Notes: generated by a model not told the origin, from the letters alone. Positions 1-9,347 are shown, counted from the first letter of the stretch. The stretch: DNA of 15,416 bases from CAYJPV01 sp964396055 (GCA_964396055.1 CAYNDV010000115.1:1-15416), one strand, 5' to 3'. Program-made: numbers and translations.

Positions 1-1
1 G

Positions 2-1192
2 TTCTTCACCGTCATCAGCCTGTTCGGCATCTGCCTGACGCTGGTCGTGCTGATGGTGGCCACGGCCATGCTCGATCACATCTTCGCGCCGATGGCGCCC
101 GAGGTCCGACAGGACCGCACGCTGATGGTGTTCCGCGCGCGCATGACGGGCGAGCGCCGCACGCAGTCCAGCATGCCGGGTTACCTGCTGCTCGACAGGT
201 ACGCGCGCAACCTGCCCGGCGTGGAGCGGATGGCGATCTTCAGCCTGCCGCAGATGGTGTTCTCGTACCCGGGCGGCCAGCGGGTCCGGTCGTTCCTGAA
301 GCGGACGGACGCCGAGTACTGGCGGGTGCTCGACTTCACGTTCCTCGAGGGCGGGCCGTTCACCGACCAGGACGTGGCCAGCGGCGCGATGGTGGCGGTG
401 ATCAACGCCACCACCCGCGACCGGTTCTTCGCGGGCCGGCCCGCGGTGGGCCGCACGATCGAGGCCGACGGCCTGCGGTTCCGGGTCATCGGCGTGGTGC
501 CCGACGTGCCCATCGTCCGCATGGTGGCGAACGGCGACATCTACGCGCCGATCACGACAGCCAAGACGGACGCCTACAAGCGGCAGCTGATGAGCGGGTT
601 CGGCGGCCTGCTGCTGGCGCGCAGCGCGGCCGACTTCCCCGCGATCAAGGCCGAACTCGAGACCCGCATCCGGGCCGCGGCGCTGCCCGACAAGAACTGG
701 ACGCGCCTCTACGCCCCGGCCGAGACGTTCTTCGAGTCGGTGGCCGGGAACTTCTTCGGGGGCCGCGACGAGGAACGCAGTCACCCCGAACGGATGTGGG
801 CGCTGCTCATCACGGCGGGTCTGCTCTTCGCCCTGCTGCCCGCGGTGAACCTGGTGAACCTCAACATGAGCCGCATCATGGAGCGCGCGGCCGAGATCGG
901 CGTCCGCAAGGCCTTCGGTGCCTCCTCCTGGACGCTGGTGGGCCAGTTCGTGACCGAGAACCTCGTCCTGACGCTGCTGGGCGGGTCCGCGGGGTTCGTG
1001 CTCTCGGCGGCCGTCCTCGAAGCCATCAACGTCTCGGGGCTGATCCCGTACGCCCGCTTCACCCTGAACCTGCGCGTCTTCCTCTACGGCATCGGGCTGT
1101 CGGTGTTCTTCGGGCTGCTCTCCGGCGTCTACCCGGCGTGGCGCATGTCCCGGCTGCACCCCGTGCAGGCCCTGAAGGGAGCGTCGCGATGA
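2..1192 (+). CDS. FtsX/MacB-type ABC transporter permease A1 (5' end cut by window)
   Basis: The reading frame is open from base 2. By alignment with its downstream paralogue (2578-3819), about 17 N-terminal residues lie outside the window; 396 are present, so the full protein would match the paralogue's length. The first visible 44 residues share 35 identities with residues 18-61 of the paralogue. The layout is that of MacB/FtsX-fold (type VII) permeases: one N-terminal membrane helix, a large periplasmic MacB_PCD-like domain, then three helices forming the FtsX domain with the coupling motif ERAAEIGVRKAFGA and the terminal PAWRMSRLHP...ALKG motif. Proteins of this kind are driven by a separate ATPase and usually act on periplasmic or envelope substrates rather than moving solutes through a channel. 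The stop overlaps the start of the next permease (ATGA), so the two probably form a heterodimer. Substrate unknown. Confidence 0.9.
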   Translation, partial: FFTVISLFGICLTLVVLMVATAMLDHIFAPMAPEVRQDRTLMVFRARMTGERRTQSSMPGYLLLDRYARNLPGVERMAIFSLPQMVFSYPGGQRVRSFLKRTDAEYWRVLDFTFLEGGPFTDQDVASGAMVAVINATTRDRFFAGRPAVGRTIEADGLRFRVIGVVPDVPIVRMVANGDIYAPITTAKTDAYKRQLMSGFGGLLLARSAADFPAIKAELETRIRAAALPDKNWTRLYAPAETFFESVAGNFFGGRDEERSHPERMWALLITAGLLFALLPAVNLVNLNMSRIMERAAEIGVRKAFGASSWTLVGQFVTENLVLTLLGGSAGFVLSAAVLEAINVSGLIPYARFTLNLRVFLYGIGLSVFFGLLSGVYPAWRMSRLHPVQALKGASR

Positions 1193-2460
1193 TCCGCCAC
1201 CTGCTCCGCCTGGTCTGGAACCGGAAGCGGTCGAACCTGCTCATCGCCGTCGAGATCCTCCTGTCGTTCATCGTCCTGACGGCGGTGACGACCCTGGCGG
1301 TGTTCTACGTGGACAACTACCGCCGGCCCCTGGGCTACGACGTGCAGAACATCTGGGTGGTGTCCGTGCAGATGCACGAGGGGGATCTGCTGGTGTCGGA
1401 GACCACGCAGTCCGACGGCACGGCGCCGGCCGCGGCTCCGGATGCGGAGACCCAGAAACGGAACCGGCAACGCGCGCTCATGGGGCAGCTCCTGATGGTG
1501 CTGCGCGACATGCCCGAGGTGGAGGTGGCCGCCGCGGCGTCCATCACCCCGTACAGCGGCAACACCTGGAACTCGGACATCCAGGTGGGGGGGCGGCGGT
1601 TCCGTTACGGCGCCAGCGCGGGCAACGACGAACTGGCCCGCGCCCTCGGCCTGCGGCTCGCGCGGGGCCGCTGGTTCGCGCCCGAAGACGATGGGGCGAC
1701 GTGGGATCCGGTGGTGATCAACGAGCGCCTGGCGCGCGAGATGTTCCCCGACAAGGACCCCGTCGGCCAGTTCGTGTCCGAGGAGCGGCCCGGCGAGCAG
1801 GGCGGCCCGCGGATGCGCATCGTCGGCGTCATCAGCGACTTCCGGAAGGATGGCGAGTACTCGGCGCCGGAGAACTTCCTGTTCAACCGCATCCGCCTCG
1901 ACGGCGGAGAGGCGCCCGTCGAGCCCGTCCGCGAACTGGTGATCCGCGTGCGGCCGGGCACGACGGCGGCGTTCGAGGAGCGGGCGGTGGCGCGCCTGCT
2001 GGCGGCGGCGCCCGACTGGACGTTCCAGGCCGAGGCACTGGTGCTGTCGCGGGAGACCGCGCTGCGCTTCTGGCTGGCGCCCCTCGGCGTCGCCGGCACG
2101 GTGTCGGTGTTCCTGCTGTTGATGGTGGCGATGGGCCTCACTGGCGTGCTCTGGCTGCACATCACCCAGCGGACGCGCGAAATCGGCCTGCGCCGCGCCA
2201 AGGGCGCGACCGTCATGAACATCCAGCACCAGCTGGTGGGCGAGGTGGCAATCCTCACCACGCTGGCGGTGGCCGTCGGCGTGGCGCTGGTCGTCCAGTT
2301 GCCCCTGCTGCAGGTATTCGACGTGGTGACCCCGGGCGTCTACGCGGTCAGCATCACGCTGTCGCTGGTGCTCATCTTCGCGCTCACGACCGCCTGCGCC
2401 TGGGTACCGAGCCGCGTGGCGGGCGCCGTGCAGCCGGCCGACGCGCTGCGTTACGAATAG
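1189..2460 (+). CDS. FtsX/MacB-type ABC transporter permease B1
   Basis: This 423-residue protein starts at the ATG that overlaps the stop of A1 (ATGA at 1189-1192), giving translational coupling. Its N terminus (MIRHLLRLVWNRKRSN) leads into a first membrane helix at about residues 17-40. A periplasmic domain follows, and then three C-terminal helices carry the FtsX coupling motif TQRTREIGLRRAKGA and a terminal PSRVAGAVQPADALRYE. It is clearly related to the gene at 3816-5060, which has the same ends and the same position in its pair, but only distantly to the A-type permeases. It is therefore best read as the second subunit of an A/B heterodimer. An upstream extension in the same frame is only a shadow of A1. 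The 100-N gap begins two bases after its stop, so what directly follows it is unknown. Confidence 0.92.
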   Translation: MIRHLLRLVWNRKRSNLLIAVEILLSFIVLTAVTTLAVFYVDNYRRPLGYDVQNIWVVSVQMHEGDLLVSETTQSDGTAPAAAPDAETQKRNRQRALMGQLLMVLRDMPEVEVAAAASITPYSGNTWNSDIQVGGRRFRYGASAGNDELARALGLRLARGRWFAPEDDGATWDPVVINERLAREMFPDKDPVGQFVSEERPGEQGGPRMRIVGVISDFRKDGEYSAPENFLFNRIRLDGGEAPVEPVRELVIRVRPGTTAAFEERAVARLLAAAPDWTFQAEALVLSRETALRFWLAPLGVAGTVSVFLLLMVAMGLTGVLWLHITQRTREIGLRRAKGATVMNIQHQLVGEVAILTTLAVAVGVALVVQLPLLQVFDVVTPGVYAVSITLSLVLIFALTTACAWVPSRVAGAVQPADALRYE

Positions 2461-2462
2461 AG

Positions 2463-2562
2463 NNNNNNNNNNNNNNNNNNNNNNNNNNNNNNNNNNNNNN
2501 NNNNNNNNNNNNNNNNNNNNNNNNNNNNNNNNNNNNNNNNNNNNNNNNNNNNNNNNNNNNNN
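2463..2562. other. Assembly gap (100 N)
   Basis: Exactly 100 N lie between the stop of permease B1 and the ribosome binding site of permease A2. A round 100 is the usual placeholder for a scaffold join of unknown length, so the true distance and content are not known. The gap falls between two tandem paralogous gene pairs, where short-read assembly often fails. More permease copies or an intergenic promoter could be hidden here. Confidence 0.97.
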
Positions 2563-2567
2563 AGGAC

Positions 2568-2571
2568 GGAG
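2568..2571 (+). promoter_or_regulatory. Ribosome binding site of permease A2
   Basis: GGAG stands six bases before the ATG at 2578 and fixes that start. It lies right after the N gap, so any promoter further upstream is not visible. Confidence 0.75.
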
Positions 2572-2577
2572 TAAGAA

Positions 2578-3819
2578 ATGCTGCGGAGTTATCTGAAGCT
2601 GGCGTGGCACGTGCTGTGGCGCCGGAAGTTCTTCACGGCCATCAGCCTGTTCGGCATCAGCCTGACGCTGATGGTGCTCGTGGTGGCCACCGCGCTGCTG
2701 GATCACACCCTCGCGCCCATGGCGCCAGAAGTCAGGCAGGCACGTACGCTGCTCGTCTTCAACCTGTCCATGGTGGGCCCGCAATCGATGTGGTTCGACG
2801 CCGCCGGATTCGAACTGCTGGACAAGTACGCGCGCGACCTGCCGAACGTCGAGCGGATGGCCATGGTGACCGGACCCGAGGCGGTGTTCGCGTACCCCGG
2901 AGGCCAGCGCGTCGAGTCGACGCTGCGGCGATCCGACGCCGAGTTCTTCCGCATCCTCGACTACACGTTCCTCGAAGGAGGCCCGTTCACGGACCAGGAC
3001 GTGGCCAACGGGGTTCGCGTGGCCGTCATCAACGCGGCCACGCGGGAGCGCTTCTTCGGGAACGGCCCTGCGGTCGGGCAGTGGATCGAGGCCGACGGCC
3101 TGTCGTTCCGGGTCGTCGGGGTCATCGACAACGTCCCGGAATCGCGCCCCGTCGCCACCGGCGACATGTTCGTGCCGTTCACGACCGCCAAGAGTGATGC
3201 CTACAGGACGCAGTTGCTGGGCAGTTTCATGGGGCTCCTGCTCGCCAGGAGCCGCGACGACCTGCCGGGCATCAAGGCTGAGTTCGCCAGCCGGGTGCGC
3301 AACATCCCGATCCCCGACAAGGAGTACGATCGCCTGTTCGCGCCCGCTCAGACCTACCTCGAATCCGTCGCGATGAACCAGTTCGGCGGGCGCGACAAAG
3401 GCGAGGCCCACGTGGAACGCCTGTGGGCGACCGTTATCGGCGTGGCGTTCCTGTTCCTGCTCCTGCCCACCGTTAACCTGGTCAACCTGAACGTCAGCCG
3501 CATCATGGAACGGGCCTCGGAGATCGGCGTGCGCAAGGCGTTCGGGGCTCCCACCGGCACCCTGGTGCTGCAGTTCGTCGTCGAAAATGTGCTCCTCACG
3601 TGCATCGGCGGCGGCGTCGGGCTCGCGTTGTCGGTGGGGGTGCTGCGGGCGATCACGGCGGCGGAGGTCATACCGTACGCACACCTGACGATCAATGCGC
3701 GGGTCTTCCTCTACGGGCTGGGCCTGTCGCTGGTGTTCGGCCTGATCTCCGGGGTCTACCCGGCCTGGCGCATGGCCCGGCTCCATCCCGTGGCCGCGCT
3801 GAAGGGAGCGGCGCGATGA
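2578..3819 (+). CDS. FtsX/MacB-type ABC transporter permease A2
   Basis: This is a complete 413-residue permease starting MLRSYLKLAWHVLWRRK behind a GGAG ribosome binding site. A first membrane helix covers about residues 18-42. A periplasmic MacB_PCD-like domain spans about 43-280. Three helices follow at about 284-305, 335-360 and 375-393. The coupling motif ERASEIGVRKAFGA is at 311-324 and the PAWRMARLHPVAALKG tail ends the protein. It is the close paralogue of A1 and shows what the truncated N terminus of A1 should look like. Its length is half that of the roughly 800-residue acidobacterial duplicated orphan permeases, so it is a single-FtsX subunit. It overlaps B2 by ATGA and probably pairs with it. 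An ATPase partner is needed but is not encoded in the + strand part of the window. Confidence 0.93.
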   Translation: MLRSYLKLAWHVLWRRKFFTAISLFGISLTLMVLVVATALLDHTLAPMAPEVRQARTLLVFNLSMVGPQSMWFDAAGFELLDKYARDLPNVERMAMVTGPEAVFAYPGGQRVESTLRRSDAEFFRILDYTFLEGGPFTDQDVANGVRVAVINAATRERFFGNGPAVGQWIEADGLSFRVVGVIDNVPESRPVATGDMFVPFTTAKSDAYRTQLLGSFMGLLLARSRDDLPGIKAEFASRVRNIPIPDKEYDRLFAPAQTYLESVAMNQFGGRDKGEAHVERLWATVIGVAFLFLLLPTVNLVNLNVSRIMERASEIGVRKAFGAPTGTLVLQFVVENVLLTCIGGGVGLALSVGVLRAITAAEVIPYAHLTINARVFLYGLGLSLVFGLISGVYPAWRMARLHPVAALKGAAR

Positions 3820-5060
3820 TCCGGCATCTCCTGAAACTCGTCTGGAACCGCCGCCGATCAAACGCCCTCATCGCCCTCGAGGTGCTGCTGTCGTACCTCG
3901 TCCTGATGGCAGTGGCCACGACGGCCATCTACCTGTGGAACAACTACCGCCAGCCGCTGGGCTTCGGCTACGCGCACACGTGGTCGATCCGGGTTTCGAT
4001 CATGGATGCGGGCGCCCCCGGCGTGGCGCCGCCGCCCGACCAGACGCCGGCCGCCCTGCGGGCGCGCCTGAATACGCTGGTCCGCCTGATCCGGGATCTG
4101 CCGGACACCGAGGCGGCCGCCGCCGTCGGCGATGCCCCCTACGTGCGCAGCGGCTGGTACTCGTCCCTGCACGCGGGCGGGAAGGACCATCAGCACGGGG
4201 CCAATCGTGCCAGCGACGACTTCGCTGCGACGATCGGCCTCGTCATCACGCGCGGGCGCTGGTTCAACCCGTCGGACGAGGGCGATCAGTACGAACCCGT
4301 GGTCATCAACGAGCGCTTCGCGCGCGAACTGTTCGGCCGCGACGACGCGGTGGGACGCATCATCAAGCCGGATCCGCCGAAGGAGGCCGAGCGCCTGCCC
4401 AGGCCGACGCTGCGCGTGGTCGGCGTCATCCAGGACTATCGCAAGGCCGGCGAGTTCTCCCCGCCGGAGAACTGGCTGTTCTTCCGCCTCCATACCAGCC
4501 GGGACATGACACACGGACCCGGGGTGCCGCGGTACATCGTGGTCCGCGCCCGGCCGGGCGCAGCCGCGGCGTTCGAGGCGCAGTTCATGAAGCGCTTGAA
4601 CCAGGCCGCCCCTGACTGGTCGTTCAGGGCCCGGCCGCTGACGCTGGCCAGGGCGGACTTCCTGCGTGCCGACCTGCCGCAGTTGGCGGCGGCGGGCCTG
4701 GTAGCGGCGTTCCTGCTGGCCATGGTGATGCTGGGGCTCACCGGCGTGTTGTGGCTGAACGTCACGCAACGCACCAGGGAGATCGGGCTCCGGCGCGCGA
4801 AAGGGGCGACCATCGTCGACATCCAGCGCCAGGTCCTCGGGGAGGTGATGGCGCTCACTGCGATCGCCGTCGCGGCGGGCACCGTCATCGCGGCGCAGTT
4901 CCCGGCCCTGGAGGTGTTCGGACAGGTCAGTTGGCCCGTCTACCTGGCTGGGGCGTGCTGCGCGATGATCTGCATCGTTGTCCTGACGGCCGCGTGCGCG
5001 TGGGTGCCCAGCCGCCTGGCCGGCGCGGTGGTGCCGGCGGAGGCGCTCAGGTACGAATAG
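3816..5060 (+). CDS. FtsX/MacB-type ABC transporter permease B2
   Basis: This 414-residue protein starts at the ATG overlapping the stop of A2. It has an N-terminal helix after MIRHLLKLVWNRRRSN, a periplasmic domain and three C-terminal helices. The coupling motif is TQRTREIGLRRAKGA, identical to that of B1, and the tail PSRLAGAVVPAEALRYE matches the B1 tail closely. The periplasmic part differs more from B1 than A2 does from A1. That could mean substrate or partner divergence is concentrated in the B subunits (inference). It is the last permease before the two-component genes; the 110-base gap to the regulator is filled with heptamer repeats. Function beyond ABC permease cannot be told from sequence. 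Confidence 0.93.
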   Translation: MIRHLLKLVWNRRRSNALIALEVLLSYLVLMAVATTAIYLWNNYRQPLGFGYAHTWSIRVSIMDAGAPGVAPPPDQTPAALRARLNTLVRLIRDLPDTEAAAAVGDAPYVRSGWYSSLHAGGKDHQHGANRASDDFAATIGLVITRGRWFNPSDEGDQYEPVVINERFARELFGRDDAVGRIIKPDPPKEAERLPRPTLRVVGVIQDYRKAGEFSPPENWLFFRLHTSRDMTHGPGVPRYIVVRARPGAAAAFEAQFMKRLNQAAPDWSFRARPLTLARADFLRADLPQLAAAGLVAAFLLAMVMLGLTGVLWLNVTQRTREIGLRRAKGATIVDIQRQVLGEVMALTAIAVAAGTVIAAQFPALEVFGQVSWPVYLAGACCAMICIVVLTAACAWVPSRLAGAVVPAEALRYE

Positions 5061-5069
5061 GAACCTGTC

Positions 5070-5097
5070 AGAAGCAAGAAGCAAGAAGCAAGAAGGA
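5070..5097 (+). repeat. Tandem heptamer repeat, AGAAGCA family (4 units)
   Basis: Three perfect AGAAGCA units (5070-5090) and one variant AGAAGGA (5091-5097) start ten bases after the stop of permease B2. The same heptamer family returns at 10443-10491. Confidence 0.95.
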
Positions 5098-5105
5098 ACA
5101 CTGAA

Positions 5106-5154
5106 CACGCCCCACGCCCCACGCCCCACGTCCCATGCCCCTGGCCCCACGCCG
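5106..5154 (+). repeat. Tandem heptamer repeat, CACGCCC family (7 units)
   Basis: Seven consecutive 7-base units are visible: three perfect CACGCCC, then CACGTCC, CATGCCC, CTGGCCC and CACGCCG. The array begins eight bases after the AGAAGCA array and ends 16 bases before the response-regulator start, so it occupies the place where a promoter or leader would be expected. A single unit of the family is also seen at 9353-9359. Confidence 0.95.
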
Positions 5155-5170
5155 CTGTACGCTGTAGTGT

Positions 5171-6546
<1,376 letters not shown>

Positions 6547-6550
<4 letters not shown>

Positions 6551-7860
6551 ACATCCGCCGCCGGTTCATCGTGTACCTGACCGTCGTCCACCTCATGCTG
6601 GGCGCCCTCGCCTGGTGGCTGCTCCAGCAGAACATGCTCTGGCTCGTCGCCATCGAGGTCGTGTTCGTCGCCTCGCTCGCCGTGGGCATCGCCACCGTCA
6701 CGCGTCTCTCGAGCACGCTCGTCGCTGTGAAACAGAGCGCCCAGATGCTGCGCGAGGGCGAGTTCACCACGCGGTTCATCGAGGTCGGCCATCCCGACAT
6801 CGACGTGATGATCGCCGTCTACAACCGCATGGTGGACAGCCTGCGCGACGAACGTGTGCGCCTGCAGGAGCAGCAGTTCTTCCTGGGCCAGCTCCTGGCC
6901 GCGTCGCCCGGCGGCATCATCGTCCTCGACCACGAGGGCGCGATCACGTCGGCCAACCCGGCAGCCGGGCGCCTGCTGCAGCAGGACACGGACGCCCTGG
7001 TCGGCGCGCCGCTGGCGGCCGGCCGATCGCCGCTGGCAGCTGCCCTGGCCGACCTGGCCGTCGGGGAAAGCCGCGTGGTGACGCTGCCGACGGGGCGGCG
7101 CGTCCGGGGCCAGTGCGCGTCGTTCGTCGAACGTGGTCACGCCCGGCGTTTCTACCTCGTCGAGGAACTCACGGAAGAACTGCGGCAGACCGAGAAGTCG
7201 GCCTACGAGAAGCTCATCCGGCAGATGTCCCACGAGGTGAACAACTCGGTGGGGGCCACGCGGTCGCTGCTGCAGTCGTCACTGGCGTTCGGGCAGTCCC
7301 TGCCCCCGGCCCAGCGCGCCGACCTGGAACAGGCCCTGGGCATCGCGACGGCCCGGCTCGAGCGCCTCAACACTTTCATGCGCGGCTTCGCCGACGTCGT
7401 GCGCATGCCGCCGCCAGTGCCGCACCCGTCACGCCTCGACCGTCTCGTCGAAGACTGCGTGCGCCTGGTGCAGTCGCAGACCAGCCCGGCGGCCGTCACG
7501 TGGCGACTCGACCTCCCGCCGGACCCAGTCACGGTCGAGCTCGACGAGGCGCAGATGGAGCAGGCGTTGATCAACGTACTGAAGAACGCGGCGGAGGCGC
7601 TGCCCCCCGCCGGCGGCACGGTGGCGGTGCGGCTCGGCCTCGAGGAGGACTGGCCCGTGCTCGACGTCGAGGACTCGGGTCCGGGCATCCCGGACGAGGT
7701 GCGCCCGCACCTGTTCACGCCGTTCTTCACCACCAAGCAGAACGGCCAGGGCATCGGCCTGACGATGGTCCAGGAGATCCTGCGACGCCACGGTTTCGAC
7801 TTTTCGCTGGACGGGCCGGCAGGGGGGCCCACGAGGTTCAGGATTCTGTTCAGAGGCTAG
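6547..7860 (+). CDS. Membrane sensor histidine kinase (NtrB-like, HAMP-PAS) with no evident periplasmic domain
   Basis: This 437-residue protein starts with GTG overlapping the regulator's stop (GTGA), so the two are translationally coupled. Two membrane helices (about 8-26 and 31-52) are joined by only a few residues. A HAMP-like linker (about 53-105) and a PAS-like domain (about 113-205) follow. The dimerisation/phospho-acceptor helix has H229 in the motif SHEVNNS. The catalytic domain has N343/N347, DSGPG at 376-380, TPFFTTK at 391-397 and GQGIGL at 400-405, so it should bind ATP and phosphorylate. With no extracytoplasmic sensor, the signal must come from within the membrane, from the PAS domain or from a partner protein. 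The adjacent permeases are obvious candidates (inference). The last two codons and the stop fall at or inside the first unit of an AGGCTAG heptamer array, so the C-terminal tail may have been trimmed by repeat insertion. Confidence 0.95.
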
Positions 7861-7895
7861 AGGCTAGAGGCTAGAGGCTGGAGGCTAGAGGCTCG
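7854..7895 (+). repeat. Tandem heptamer repeat, AGGCTAG family (6 units)
   Basis: Six contiguous 7-base units: AGGCTAG three times, AGGCTGG, AGGCTAG, AGGCTCG. The first unit contains the TAG stop codon of the histidine kinase. A second array of the same family, also containing an AGGCTGG variant, is at 10392-10419. Confidence 0.95.
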
Positions 7896-7899
7896 TCTG

Positions 7900-7925
7900 T
7901 CGTGGCGTCCGGCTTCAGCCGGACG
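7900..7925 (+). repeat. 26-bp interspersed palindromic repeat, copy 1
   Basis: The element begins TCGTGG and ends in the palindrome CGTCCGGCTTCAGCCGGACG. Here the arms extend to 10 perfect base pairs (7905-7914 with 7917-7926). It sits between the convergent histidine kinase and amidohydrolase genes, where its hairpin could weaken or end transcription from both sides. No T-run follows it, so a classical intrinsic terminator is not supported. Identical copies occur at 9322-9347 (minus orientation) and 12231-12256. Confidence 0.92.
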
Positions 7926-7940
7926 CGTCACGGCCCCGCG

Positions 7941-9299
7941 CTACCTGGGTGTCACCGCTCGAATGAGCGCTTTCGGGTCATGGACGACACCCCGTCGGAC
8001 GACGTGGGTGATGGCCGCGAGGCTGGCGACATCCGCCAGCGGATCGCCCGTGACGATGAAGAAGTCGGCCTCGCGGCCGGCGGCCATCTGGCCCAGAGAC
8101 GCCTCGGCGCCCAGCAGCGCCGCCGCGTCTGACGTGGCCGCCCTGATGGCCTCGGCCGGTGTGAGCCCGGCGCGGACCAGCGCTGCCAGTTCCGTGTGCA
8201 CACCGGCGCCAGGCACGGGAAAGACGGCCGACGCCCCCGTCCCGGCGACGACGCGGCCGCCGGCCTTCACGAACCGGGCGAGGAACGTGGCGCGGGCCTT
8301 CCACGCGCGGGACGCACGATCGGCATCGGCCTTGCCGATGGCCTTCGTGCGCGCCAGCAGGGCGTCGCGGCGGGCGGCGGGCAGCAGCGCGAGCGACGGG
8401 TCCTTCGCGACCTCCGCCGGGAACGCGTCCGGCATCCTCGTGGCGAGCATCGGCACCAGCGTGACCTTCGAGGCCACGAGCGCCGTGGCGAAGGCCTGGA
8501 GATCCCTGGCGGGCGTCTCGATCCACACGCGATCGGCGGCCGCCGCGTCCCCGTTCTTCCGCGGCGTCAGCGGCCACTCGAGGCCGTCGATGGCATGGAC
8601 GCCTGCCACGGCGAGGTCGCGCATCGACGACGCCCCTGGCGCGCCTGTGACGCGCGACGCGGTGCCGCGCGCAGCCGCGACGAGCGCTGCGTAGATGTCC
8701 GGTGTGAGGTGGTCGTACCCGGCGATCCAGTCCACGGATGCGGCCACCTGCCGGGCCGCTTCCGCGGCGGCCGCCGCCGCGTCGGGTGCGTCGAGCAGCC
8801 ACAGGTCCGGTCGCGCGCCCTGGTCGATCCCGCGCCCGCCGACAAAGAGCCGCGGCCCCAGCGTCAGCCCCTGGGCGACGCGACGCCGCTGGGACGTGGC
8901 CCACGTGGTCCGCAGGTTGAGGGCGCGCACGGCCGTCACGCCATGCGCCAGGGCCAGGCGCGCGAAGTAGTCCGCGTCGAGATCCGCGGTGGGCGCCGCG
9001 CCCGCGTGCGCGTCCACCAGGCCCGGCACCAGCGTCAAGCCCGCGGCGTCGATCCGCTCGACATCGCCGGTCAGGCCCGCAGGCTCGGCGGCGGCCAGGC
9101 TGACGATCTTCCCCTTGTCGATGACGAGCACCGCCGCGGGCAGATAGCGGCCGGCGGCGGGATCCAGGATGCGCGCGCCGGTGATCACGGTCGGCACCGG
9201 CGCGTCCTGCGCCGCGTCCTGCTGCGCCGCCAGCGCGACAGCGGCCACAAACGCCGCCCCGATGAGCAGCCCCCGCGCACAGCGTCGACCGTGTCCCAT
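7941..9299 (-). CDS. Secreted amidohydrolase-superfamily protein, probably lacking a metal site
   Basis: This 452-residue protein starts at an ATG with GAGGG eight bases upstream. An N-terminal Sec-type signal (residues 1 to about 25, ending ALAAQQ) points to the periplasm. Family landmarks of the COG1228/prolidase-like amidohydrolases are clear: PGLVDAH (92-98), a GPR motif (148-150), HTELAALVRAGLTPAEAIRAAT (368-389, in parts), and a C-terminal LGQMAAGREADFFIV with GDPLADV. The expected metal ligands are mostly absent. The second His of the HxH motif is G100, the expected Lys region reads DWIAGYD, the His of the AHA segment is replaced (TGAPG), the SIEH His reads AIDG, and the Asp of AGTD is G355. 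H98 and H368 remain. It may be a non-catalytic binding protein or use another chemistry. It follows the dehydrogenase gene by 60 bases on the same strand. Confidence 0.88.
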   Translation of the reverse strand: MGHGRRCARGLLIGAAFVAAVALAAQQDAAQDAPVPTVITGARILDPAAGRYLPAAVLVIDKGKIVSLAAAEPAGLTGDVERIDAAGLTLVPGLVDAHAGAAPTADLDADYFARLALAHGVTAVRALNLRTTWATSQRRRVAQGLTLGPRLFVGGRGIDQGARPDLWLLDAPDAAAAAAEAARQVAASVDWIAGYDHLTPDIYAALVAAARGTASRVTGAPGASSMRDLAVAGVHAIDGLEWPLTPRKNGDAAAADRVWIETPARDLQAFATALVASKVTLVPMLATRMPDAFPAEVAKDPSLALLPAARRDALLARTKAIGKADADRASRAWKARATFLARFVKAGGRVVAGTGASAVFPVPGAGVHTELAALVRAGLTPAEAIRAATSDAAALLGAEASLGQMAAGREADFFIVTGDPLADVASLAAITHVVRRGVVHDPKALIRAVTPR

Positions 9300-9321
9300 G
9301 CTCTGTGCCCTCGTGCCTTGA

Positions 9322-9347
9322 CGTCCGGCTGAAGCCGGACGCCACGA
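9322..9347 (-). repeat. 26-bp interspersed palindromic repeat, copy 2
   Basis: Reverse-complement copy, identical over all 26 bases to those at 7900-7925 and 12231-12256. It lies in the 60-base gap between the oxidoreductase stop (9360) and the amidohydrolase start (9299). In a shared transcript it would form a hairpin between the two messages. A single CACGCCC heptamer follows at 9353-9359. Confidence 0.92.

Noticed and set aside
1129..3861. Very long minus-strand open frame (about 910 codons)
   Set aside because: It runs antisense through four convincing permease genes and across the N gap, and its product is Arg/His/Gln-rich with no domain. Such frames are common shadows in high-GC DNA.
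1..5060. Acidobacterial duplicated orphan permeases (ADOP)
   Set aside because: Those have about 800 residues with two FtsX domains in one chain. Here each gene has about 413-423 residues and one FtsX domain.
5142..5157. Possible -24/-12 (sigma-54) promoter before the response regulator
   Set aside because: The TGG and GC blocks have a spacing of nine instead of ten and lie in the CACGCCC heptamer array, which explains the match.
7905..7926. Intrinsic terminator between convergent genes
   Set aside because: The stem is good, but no T-run follows on either strand, and the identical element is found elsewhere, including inside an operon. It is called a repeat instead.
7902..8132. Small + strand open frame starting in the palindromic repeat
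   Set aside because: It begins with repeat-encoded residues (SGFSRT) and runs antisense to the end of the amidohydrolase gene, with no ribosome binding site.
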